Below the pieces are notes generated by a model that worked only from the letters and a program-made list of their open reading frames with translations, was not told the origin of the DNA and ran no database searches. From NCBI GenBank assembly GCA_003558575.1, contig PWPY01000050.1, positions 1 through 5,102 on the forward strand: a stretch of DNA of 5,102 nucleotides, given 5' to 3'. Positions within the stretch are counted from its first letter, which is position 1; the number at the start of each line of letters is the position of its first letter. A program made the position numbers and the translations under genes. The DNA is from Desulfonatronovibrio sp. GTDB lineage: Bacteria > Desulfobacterota > Desulfovibrionia > Desulfovibrionales > Desulfonatronovibrionaceae. Positions 1 through 4,459 of the stretch are shown here, one piece after another.

Positions 1-77
1 AGCTTGCCAAAGAAGCTTTAATCAGGGCCTCCTATAAGCTCCCTGTTAAAACAGTAATAGTTCAGAAGGAGTGGTAG
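1..77 (+). CDS. rplP: 50S ribosomal protein L16, C-terminal end (partial)
   Basis: Only the last 25 codons are present; the gene enters from the left edge, and bases 1-2 finish a codon begun outside the window. The reading frame gives [20 protein letters not shown] followed by QKEW and a TAG stop. The A-x-x-A-L-x-x-A-x-x-K-L-P-x-K-T pattern is the standard end of bacterial L16, a 50S protein at the central protuberance/A-site region that binds 23S rRNA. Its place directly before rpmC is the conserved S10-operon position. The stop codon is only 2 bases from the next ATG, and the ribosome binding site for rpmC lies inside the last rplP codons, which implies translational coupling. The body of the protein cannot be assessed here. 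Confidence 0.93.
   Translation, partial: LAKEALIRASYKLPVKTVIVQKEW
65..71 (+). promoter_or_regulatory. Ribosome binding site fixing the rpmC start
   Basis: GAAGGAG sits 8 bases before the ATG at 80 and lies within the last codons of rplP. A GTG at 71 in the same frame overlaps this site and so cannot use it. This makes the ATG at 80 the better start. Confidence 0.8.
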
Positions 78-79
78 TT

Positions 80-286
80 ATGAAGCCACAGGAAATTAAA
101 GATTTAACAGACGCCGAAAGACAAGAAAAGCTCCAGGACTTCAATCAGGAGCTTTTTAACCTTAGATTTCAGCATTCAACAGCGCAATTGGAAAATACCC
201 AGCGTCTGTCACAGGTAAGAAAAACCATAGCACGCATCAAAACCATCATTAATGAAAAGAAAACAGGTACAGGCCATGGAAAATAA
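80..286 (+). CDS. rpmC: 50S ribosomal protein L29
   Basis: The product is 68 aa, against about 63-66 in most bacteria. L29 is a two-helix hairpin on the 50S surface next to the peptide exit tunnel; in E. coli it lies beside L23, where SRP and trigger factor dock. The sequence shows the family layout: an N-terminal helix starting KPQEIKDLT, the conserved ELFNLRFQ turn at residues 24-31, and the second helix with [18 protein letters not shown] at residues 37-54, matching the L29 signature region. After the usual end near EKK (residues 59-61) there is a short Gly-rich tail, TGTGHGK, whose codons also carry the binding site and start of rpsQ. The ATG at 80 is preferred over the in-frame GTG at 71 because the ribosome binding site ends at 71 and the family starts with MKxxEL-like sequence. 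Confidence 0.96.
   Translation: MKPQEIKDLTDAERQEKLQDFNQELFNLRFQHSTAQLENTQRLSQVRKTIARIKTIINEKKTGTGHGK
265..268 (+). promoter_or_regulatory. Weak ribosome binding site for rpsQ, inside rpmC
   Basis: AGGT lies 7 bases before the ATG at 276, within the last codons of rpmC. No comparable site precedes the alternative in-frame ATG at 252. The match is weak, so initiation probably depends partly on coupling with rpmC translation. Confidence 0.5.
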
Positions 287-545
287 TACAGAGCAGATAA
301 CCAATAAGCGAAAATTAGTTGGATTTGTTGTAAGTGATAAGGCTGATAAAACAATAGTAATTAGTGTTGAAACATTGATTAAGCATCCTCATCTTAAGAA
401 GTACGTAAAACGTAAAAAGAAATTTATGGCCCATGATCCAGCTAATGAGTGTGCAATTGGTGATAAAGTACAGATTATTGAACATAGGCCCATTAGCTTA
501 AGAAAGAAATGGCACCTGAATAAAGTGATTGAAAAGGCTGATTAG
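276..545 (+). CDS. rpsQ: 30S ribosomal protein S17
   Basis: The product is 89 aa, slightly longer than the E. coli protein (84). S17 is an OB-fold primary binder of the 5' domain of 16S rRNA. Visible features are the first strand [20 protein letters not shown] (13-32), the basic loop around [19 protein letters not shown] (37-55), and the family signature [13 protein letters not shown] at 62-74. The [15 protein letters not shown] tail is also typical. The start overlaps rpmC by 11 bases in a different frame. An upstream in-frame ATG at 252 would add eight residues (MKRKQVQA) that are not family-like and has no ribosome binding site, so 276 is chosen. In the E. coli arrangement this is the last gene of the S10 operon; here rplN follows after 9 bases. 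Confidence 0.96.
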   Translation: MENNTEQITNKRKLVGFVVSDKADKTIVISVETLIKHPHLKKYVKRKKKFMAHDPANECAIGDKVQIIEHRPISLRKKWHLNKVIEKAD

Positions 546-554
546 GGGAAGAAA

Positions 555-923
555 ATGATACAGATACAAACAACATTAGATGTTGCTGACAATTCAGGGG
601 CCAAAAAAGTTGGCTGCATAAAAGTTTTGGGCGGAAGTAAAAGAAGATATGCTTCAATTGGTGACATTGTAGTTGTATCAGTTAAAGATGCTATTCCGCA
701 TGCCAAAGTGAAGAAGGGCGAAATTTATAAAGCTGTTATTGTCAGAACAAAAAAGGAAATTGGCAGGCCGGACGGATCTCATATCAGGTTTGATAACAAC
801 TCAGCTGTACTTTTAAATAAAAGCATGGAGCCCATTGGGACCAGAATATTTGGACCCGTGGCCAGAGAACTTAGAGCCAAAAACTTTATGAAGATTGTTT
901 CGCTTGCTCCAGAAGTTTTATAG
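555..923 (+). CDS. rplN: 50S ribosomal protein L14
   Basis: The product is 122 aa, the usual length (E. coli 123). L14 is a five-stranded beta-barrel protein that binds 23S rRNA and, with L19, forms an intersubunit bridge to 16S rRNA; it is also the docking surface for the silencing factor RsfS. The protein begins [20 protein letters not shown], the near-invariant N-terminus of bacterial L14. The family signature spans residues 60-87, starting [20 protein letters not shown] and ending DNNSAVLL. The C-terminal [13 protein letters not shown] at 95-107 and [11 protein letters not shown] at 112-122 complete the match. AGGGGAAG at 544-551 is the ribosome binding site and begins inside the rpsQ stop codon. 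In E. coli this is the first gene of the spc operon. Confidence 0.97.
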   Translation: MIQIQTTLDVADNSGAKKVGCIKVLGGSKRRYASIGDIVVVSVKDAIPHAKVKKGEIYKAVIVRTKKEIGRPDGSHIRFDNNSAVLLNKSMEPIGTRIFGPVARELRAKNFMKIVSLAPEVL

Positions 924-933
924 GGTAATCAAG

Positions 934-1245
934 ATGAAAATACGAAATAATGACAAGGTAATGATTATTTCCGGTAAAGATAAATCTAAAGTCGGAAAAG
1001 TAGTTAAGATACTTAAAGATAAGAATAAAGTATTGGTTGAAGGTCTGAATAAAGTTAAGAAACATGTTAAGCCCAATCCGTACAAGCAGGAACAGGGCGG
1101 TATTCAAGACAAAGAAGCACCTGTAGATGTTTCCAATGTTAAGGTCATTTGCGATGCCTGTACCAATCCTACCAAGGTTGGCTACAGATTTACCGAAGAT
1201 GGGAAAAAGATACGATACTGCAGGAAATGCGACGAAAATTTCTAA
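934..1245 (+). CDS. rplX: 50S ribosomal protein L24 with four-cysteine C-terminal ribbon
   Basis: The product is 103 aa (E. coli 104). L24 is an assembly initiator that binds 23S rRNA domain I near the tunnel exit. Residues 1-37 form the KOW/SH3-like domain ([20 protein letters not shown] onward, with VLVEGLN closing it). The middle has the conserved [15 protein letters not shown] at 55-69. The C-terminal part carries C73-x2-C76 and C96-x2-C99 around [15 protein letters not shown], a probable zinc ribbon; the E. coli protein lacks these cysteines. The ATG at 934 is chosen because AGGG at 922-925, inside the rplN stop, is well spaced and the family starts with M(K)IR. The upstream in-frame ATG at 895 lies within rplN and would add unrelated residues. 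The stop overlaps an ATG as TAATG. Confidence 0.96.
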   Translation: MKIRNNDKVMIISGKDKSKVGKVVKILKDKNKVLVEGLNKVKKHVKPNPYKQEQGGIQDKEAPVDVSNVKVICDACTNPTKVGYRFTEDGKKIRYCRKCDENF

Positions 1246-1262
1246 TGAGGAACAGATTATGA
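1245..1262 (+). other. Five-codon mini-ORF bridging rplX and rplE
   Basis: The rplX stop TAA shares its last base with an ATG (TAATG, 1243-1247). That frame reads M-R-N-R-L and stops at TGA 1260-1262, which overlaps the rplE start as ATGA (1259-1262). It could pass terminating ribosomes from rplX to rplE, but it may equally be chance, since rplE has its own binding site (GAGG at 1247-1250). No peptide function is claimed. Confidence 0.3.
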
Positions 1263-1798
1263 TTAGGCTGGAAAAGATTTACCAGGAAGATATATCACCC
1301 AAACTTCATAAAGAGTTTAATTATAAGTCAACCATGCAGATTCCAGTGGTGCAAAAGGTTAGTCTTAATATGGGATTGGGCGAAGGCAGTCAAAATAATA
1401 AATTAATTCAGGATGCTGTAGCTGAGTTGACTCTTATAGCCGGTCAAAAAGCTGTTATTACCAGGGCTAAAAAGTCCATTGCTGCATTTAAACTTAGAGA
1501 AGGAATGCCTGTAGGCTGTTCAGTAACACTTAGAAGATCAAATATGTGGGCCTTTTTAGATAAGCTGCTAAATGTTGCCTTGCCTCGCGTCAGAGATTTT
1601 CGCGGAGTACCGGACAGAGGTTTTGATGGCCGGGGAAACTTTACCATGGGAATTAAGGAACATACAATATTTCCGGAAGTAAATGTGGATCATGTTGAAA
1701 GATCTAAGGGAATGAATATAACTATTGTGACATCTGCCCAGACAGACAAAGAAGGCAAAACACTGCTTACTTTGCTGGGTATGCCGTTTAAAAAGTAA
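1259..1798 (+). CDS. rplE: 50S ribosomal protein L5
   Basis: The product is 179 aa, exactly the usual bacterial length. L5 binds 5S rRNA and contacts the P-site tRNA and S13 in the central protuberance. The N-terminus [20 protein letters not shown] matches the family. The L5 signature lies at 57-73 ([17 protein letters not shown]). Further conserved blocks are [16 protein letters not shown] at 77-92, [11 protein letters not shown] at 108-118, [17 protein letters not shown] at 124-140 and the C-terminal [11 protein letters not shown]. The start at 1259 is set by GAGG at 1247-1250 and by protein length; an open frame extends upstream to 1127, but that part is rplX read in another frame. In E. 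coli the S8 protein represses the spc operon at the start of this gene; I could not recognise such an S8-binding RNA structure here. Confidence 0.97.
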   Translation: MIRLEKIYQEDISPKLHKEFNYKSTMQIPVVQKVSLNMGLGEGSQNNKLIQDAVAELTLIAGQKAVITRAKKSIAAFKLREGMPVGCSVTLRRSNMWAFLDKLLNVALPRVRDFRGVPDRGFDGRGNFTMGIKEHTIFPEVNVDHVERSKGMNITIVTSAQTDKEGKTLLTLLGMPFKK

Positions 1799-1802
1799 GG
1801 AG
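1799..1802 (+). promoter_or_regulatory. Ribosome binding site supporting the GTG start of rpsN
   Basis: GGAG, within AAGGAGA, starts right after the rplE stop codon and lies 7 bases before the GTG at 1810. The later in-frame ATG at 1828 would be 25 bases away, too far to use this site. Confidence 0.8.
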
Positions 1803-1809
1803 AATCATC

Positions 1810-1995
1810 GTGACCAGAACATCATTAATGGTGAAAGCCAGGCGTAAGCCAAAGTTTTCATCTCGCAAATATAACAGGTGCCCTCTTTGTGGAAGGCCAA
1901 GAGCCTTTATGCGCAAGTTTGGGATTTGCAGAATTTGCTTCAGGAACATGTCTTTGGCCGGTGAGCTTCCGGGTGTACGAAAATCAAGTTGGTAG
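1810..1995 (+). CDS. rpsN: 30S ribosomal protein S14, zinc-binding short form (type Z)
   Basis: The product is 61 aa, the standard length of the short zinc form, not the roughly 100-aa zinc-free form of E. coli. S14 is a late-assembling protein of the 30S head beside S3 and S10. The zinc site is complete: C24-x2-C27-x12-C40-x2-C43. The C-terminal [13 protein letters not shown] is the near-invariant family ending. The start codon is GTG; it is preferred because the binding site is ideally placed and the MTRTSL N-terminus fits the family, whereas the ATG at 1828 would remove six conserved residues. The gene stands 11 bases after rplE and 21 bases before rpsH, as in other spc operons. No second S14 copy is visible in this window. 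Confidence 0.97.
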   Translation: MTRTSLMVKARRKPKFSSRKYNRCPLCGRPRAFMRKFGICRICFRNMSLAGELPGVRKSSW

Positions 1996-2016
1996 AACGT
2001 CAGAGAGGAATATAAT

Positions 2017-2400
2017 ATGCCAGTAGTTGATCCCATTGCGGATATGCTTACCCGCATTCGAAACAGTCATATGGCTCTGCATAAGCAGGTCAGAATACCG
2101 TTAAGCAAAATTAAAACCTCCATAGTAGAAATATTATCCAGGGAAGGTTTTATAAAAAGTTTTTCAGTTGAAGAAAATGAAATTCTCATTGAATTAAAGT
2201 ATATGAATTCTCAGCCGGCACTTAAAGGTATGAAAAAAATCAGCAAGCCTGGAAGAAAGGTATACGTACCAGTCAATGAAATACCTGCTGTAAGAAACGG
2301 ACTTGGAATTTGTATACTTTCTACATCCCACGGAATTCTTGAAGGAATGGAAGCCCGTAAACAAAACGTGGGCGGTGAGCTCATGTGTGAAATCTGGTAG
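2017..2400 (+). CDS. rpsH: 30S ribosomal protein S8
   Basis: The product is 127 aa (E. coli 130). S8 binds helix 21 of 16S rRNA as a primary assembly protein and, in E. coli, represses translation of the spc operon by binding its own mRNA. The N-terminus has the family sequence DPIADMLTRIRNS at 5-17 and the loop QVRIPLSKIK at 24-33. The C-terminal signature GICILSTSHGILEGMEAR spans 97-114 and contains the STS-x-G core that contacts RNA. The protein ends GGELMCEIW, typical of bacterial S8. The binding site AGAGG is at 2004-2008, in the 21-base gap after rpsN. The start follows directly on a TATAAT hexamer that is more likely a spacer than a promoter. Confidence 0.97.
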   Translation: MPVVDPIADMLTRIRNSHMALHKQVRIPLSKIKTSIVEILSREGFIKSFSVEENEILIELKYMNSQPALKGMKKISKPGRKVYVPVNEIPAVRNGLGICILSTSHGILEGMEARKQNVGGELMCEIW

Positions 2401-2410
2401 GTGAAATAAA

Positions 2411-2947
2411 ATGTCACGCATAGGAAAAGAGCCTATAAAAATTCCCACAGGGGTAGAGATCAAGGTTGATAAAAGCGTCGTCCATGTAAAAGGTCCTAAG
2501 GGATCGCTGCAGGTCGAGGTTCACCCAAAGGTAAGCATTGAAGTAAACCCTGATACCGTTCAATTGGATAAGGTTGATAACAGCAGAGTAGCCAGAGAGC
2601 AGTGGGGATTAAGAAGGTCTCTCCTCAACAATGCAGTAGTCGGAGTATCCAAAGGATTTGAAAAGAGCCTGGAAGTTATTGGAGTGGGCTACAAAGTAGA
2701 TGTTCAGGGAAAATCACTCGTTCTAAACGTTGGATATTCTCACCCTGTCAAAATCGATTTACCTCAGGGAATCGATGCTAAGGTTGATAAGAATAAGGTC
2801 ACTCTGAACGGAATTGATAAACAGGCTGTAGGCGAGTTAGCTGCTGTTATAAGAAGAGTACGACCACCAGAGCCATATAAGGGGAAGGGCATTAAATATG
2901 AAAATGAACAGATCAGAAGAAAAGCCGGTAAATCCGGTGGTAAATAA
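2411..2947 (+). CDS. rplF: 50S ribosomal protein L6
   Basis: The product is 178 aa (E. coli 177). L6 is a two-domain protein at the base of the L7/L12 stalk near the sarcin-ricin loop, in the zone contacted by elongation factors. The N-terminus [19 protein letters not shown] is the family standard. The first alpha/beta domain covers about residues 1-80; the second starts near [15 protein letters not shown] at 82-96. The L6 signature [11 protein letters not shown] lies at 153-163, followed by the basic tail [11 protein letters not shown]. The ribosome binding site AGGTGA at 2399-2404 begins inside the rpsH stop codon, so translation is probably coupled. Eight of its ten arginine codons are AGA or AGG. 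Confidence 0.97.
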   Translation: MSRIGKEPIKIPTGVEIKVDKSVVHVKGPKGSLQVEVHPKVSIEVNPDTVQLDKVDNSRVAREQWGLRRSLLNNAVVGVSKGFEKSLEVIGVGYKVDVQGKSLVLNVGYSHPVKIDLPQGIDAKVDKNKVTLNGIDKQAVGELAAVIRRVRPPEPYKGKGIKYENEQIRRKAGKSGGK

Positions 2948-2958
2948 CAGGTAATGCC

Positions 2959-3309
2959 ATGACAATATCCAAAAAGCAGTCAAGAACCAAAAGAAAAGTT
3001 CGCATTAGAAAGAAAATCAGCGGAACACAAACCAGACCAAGACTTGTTGTCTTCAGATCTAATAAACATATTTATGCTCAGATCATTAATGATGAAACAT
3101 CGAACACCTTGGTATCCTACTCTACCGATAATATGGATGAAAAACCCAGACTTACCCTGGAAACTGCAAAAAATGTCGGTAAGGCCATAGCTGAGAAAGC
3201 TAAAGAAAAAAATATTGACTCCGTAGTTTTTGATAGAAATGGTTATTGCTACCATGGCAGAGTTAAAGCCTTGGCTGATGGTGCCAGGGAAATGGGACTA
3301 AAATTCTAA
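2959..3309 (+). CDS. rplR: 50S ribosomal protein L18
   Basis: The product is 116 aa (E. coli 117). L18 binds 5S rRNA with L5 and L25-type partners and anchors it in the central protuberance. The N-terminal part is strongly basic (residues 5-20, [16 protein letters not shown]), as expected for the RNA-binding extension. Conserved family blocks follow: [18 protein letters not shown] at 26-43 and the C-terminal [20 protein letters not shown] at 91-110, ending EMGLKF. The start is supported by AGGT at 2949-2952, 6 bases upstream. A competing out-of-frame ATG at 2954 reads only ATG-CCA-TGA, its stop overlapping the rplR start. The gene lies 11 bases after rplF. Confidence 0.96.
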   Translation: MTISKKQSRTKRKVRIRKKISGTQTRPRLVVFRSNKHIYAQIINDETSNTLVSYSTDNMDEKPRLTLETAKNVGKAIAEKAKEKNIDSVVFDRNGYCYHGRVKALADGAREMGLKF

Positions 3310-3319
3310 GAGGTATTTC

Positions 3320-3814
3320 ATGCAGCAGAACGAACTTGAACTTATAGAAAAAATAGTACATCTGAATCGCGTAGCCAAGGTTGTTAAAGGTGGGCGCAGA
3401 TTCAGATTCAGTGCTTTGGTAGTTGTAGGAGATGGTAAAGGCAGTTTAGGCTATGGCTTAGGAAAAGCCAATCAGGTTCCTGATGCCATAAGAAAGGCTT
3501 CTGATAAAGCCAAGAAAAACATGGTTAATGTAGCCCTGTCCGGATCAACTATTCCTTTTCAGGTGACTGGGGCCTATGGTTCAGCGAGGGTTTTGCTTAA
3601 GCCAGCAGGAGCTGGAACAGGCATTATCGCTGGAGGACCAGTAAGGGCAGCAATGGAAGCAATCGGTGTAAAAAATATTTTGACAAAAGCTATCGGAACC
3701 AACAATCCCCATAACGTAGTCAAGGCAACCATTGAAGGCCTTAAGACTTTAACGAGTCCTGAAGCTGTTTCAGAACTACGTGGAAAAACAATAGAGTACG
3801 CTGAAGTTAAATAA
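3320..3814 (+). CDS. rpsE: 30S ribosomal protein S5
   Basis: The product is 164 aa (E. coli 167). S5 sits at the 30S neck beside S4 and S8, helps decoding fidelity and mRNA helicase activity, and is the classical site of spectinomycin-resistance changes. The family signature spans residues 25-60, beginning [20 protein letters not shown] and ending PDAIRKA. It is preceded by VNRV-like [11 protein letters not shown] at 15-25, the spectinomycin loop, with no obvious resistance-type deletion. The C-terminal domain shows [19 protein letters not shown] at 92-110 and [13 protein letters not shown] at 129-141. The ribosome binding site GAGGT at 3310-3314 follows the rplR stop directly. The 26-base gap after it is the largest in the window. 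Confidence 0.97.
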   Translation: MQQNELELIEKIVHLNRVAKVVKGGRRFRFSALVVVGDGKGSLGYGLGKANQVPDAIRKASDKAKKNMVNVALSGSTIPFQVTGAYGSARVLLKPAGAGTGIIAGGPVRAAMEAIGVKNILTKAIGTNNPHNVVKATIEGLKTLTSPEAVSELRGKTIEYAEVK

Positions 3815-3829
3815 AAGGTTCCGAAATTC

Positions 3830-3836
3830 AGGAGAA
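3830..3836 (+). promoter_or_regulatory. Ribosome binding site that decides between two rpmD starts
   Basis: AGGAGAA precedes two tandem in-frame ATG codons at 3838 and 3841. The core GGAG ends at 3834, giving 3 bases of spacing to the first and 6 to the second. The second is therefore favoured. Confidence 0.7.
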
Positions 3837-3840
3837 TATG

Positions 3841-4011
3841 ATGAAAATTAAGCTTGTCAAAAGCTATATAGGCCTTAAACCAGCTCAAAAAAAGACACTT
3901 GCAGCATTAGGCCTGAGAAAACTTAATCAAATAGTTGAAGCTCCAGACAATCCATCAATTGCAGGAATGTTAAACAAAGTGGAAAAATTTGTAGAGGTTA
4001 TAGAGAAATGA
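3841..4011 (+). CDS. rpmD: 50S ribosomal protein L30
   Basis: The product is a small protein of 56 aa, within the 55-60 range of bacterial L30. L30 is a small ferredoxin-like protein of the 50S that many bacteria, but not all, possess. The sequence [20 protein letters not shown] gives the first strand and the conserved K-x-x-x-T-L helix start. [11 protein letters not shown] (23-33), the P-D-N-P-S-I-A-G-M region at 35-43 and the final [10 protein letters not shown] complete the family pattern. An extra in-frame ATG at 3838 would add one Met; ribosome binding site spacing favours 3841. The stop TGA overlaps the rplO start as ATGA (4008-4011), and the position between rpsE and rplO is the canonical one for rpmD. 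Confidence 0.94.
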   Translation: MKIKLVKSYIGLKPAQKKTLAALGLRKLNQIVEAPDNPSIAGMLNKVEKFVEVIEK

Positions 4012-4454
4012 ATTTGCATGAAATATATCCATTTGAGGAAGATACAAGACCCAGGAAACGCTTAGGCAGAGGAAATGGAAGTGGTCTTGGAAAGACTTCT
4101 GGAAAGGGCCATAAAGGTCAGCGATCCCGAGCTGGGGCGAGTATACCTGCAGGATTTGAAGGTGGTCAGATGCCTTTGCAGAGGAGGCTTCCCAAGAGAG
4201 GATTTAAAAATCCATTTAGAGTAAAATATACTCCTGTTAACCTAAGTCAACTTTCAGAATTTTTTGCAGACAAAAAGGAAATTTCAATTGATGACTTATA
4301 TGCATCAGGAATTTGTTCCAAGAATTTTCCTGTAAAAATTCTGGGAACAGGTGAAATTGGTTTTCCAGTAAAGATTACTGCCCATTCATTTAGTAAACCT
4401 GCCGCAAAAAAAATTGCTGATGCTGGTGGAACAGCCACAGCTTTGGAAGGATAG
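4008..4454 (+). CDS. rplO: 50S ribosomal protein L15
   Basis: The product is 148 aa (E. coli 144). L15 is a late-assembly protein with a long extended N-terminal arm that threads through 23S rRNA. The arm is visible as a Gly/Arg/Lys-rich stretch at residues 16-43 ([20 protein letters not shown] and onward), followed by [18 protein letters not shown] at 49-66. The C-terminal globular part has the L15 signature region at 110-140, beginning [20 protein letters not shown]. The start overlaps the rpmD stop as ATGA, a classic coupled junction. The nearest binding-site-like sequence is GAGG at 3994-3997, 10 bases away inside rpmD, so coupling is likely important for expression. Confidence 0.96.
   Translation: MNLHEIYPFEEDTRPRKRLGRGNGSGLGKTSGKGHKGQRSRAGASIPAGFEGGQMPLQRRLPKRGFKNPFRVKYTPVNLSQLSEFFADKKEISIDDLYASGICSKNFPVKILGTGEIGFPVKITAHSFSKPAAKKIADAGGTATALEG
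4446..4451 (+). promoter_or_regulatory. Ribosome binding site for the GTG start of secY
   Basis: GAAGGA occupies the last two sense codons of rplO and lies 8 bases before the GTG at 4460. An in-frame TAA at 4457-4459 immediately upstream rules out any earlier start. Confidence 0.75.
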
Positions 4455-4459
4455 TATAA

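Noticed and set aside
71..79. GTG start giving L29 a three-residue N-terminal extension
   Set aside because: The GTG overlaps the ribosome binding site itself, and the ATG at 80 fits both spacing and family N-terminus.
252..275. Earlier ATG for rpsQ
   Set aside because: It has no ribosome binding site and would add eight residues that are rpmC sequence read in another frame.
1220..1290. S8 translational-repressor site expected at the rplX/rplE junction by analogy with E. coli
   Set aside because: By eye only a weak 5-bp pairing (AGGAA with TTTCT) is seen, with no helix-21-like internal loop. A covariance-model search of the spc leader would decide; I cannot support it from the sequence.
1989..2016. 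Promoter-like pair TTGGTA, 16-base spacer, TATAAT just before rpsH
   Set aside because: Transcription from it would begin at about 2022-2024, inside rpsH after its ATG, so it could not express rpsH. The hexamer lies in the AT-rich spacer between the ribosome binding site and start codon. It could in principle serve rplF onward, but nothing else supports this.
2921..2938. Small inverted repeat CCGG-TAAAT-CCGG near the end of rplF
   Set aside because: The stem has only four pairs, no T-run follows, and transcription must continue into rplR. It encodes the usual Lys/Gly-rich L6 tail.
3680..3685. Perfect -35-like TTGACA inside rpsE
   Set aside because: At 16-18 bases downstream there is no acceptable -10 hexamer, and the bases encode a normal part of S5.
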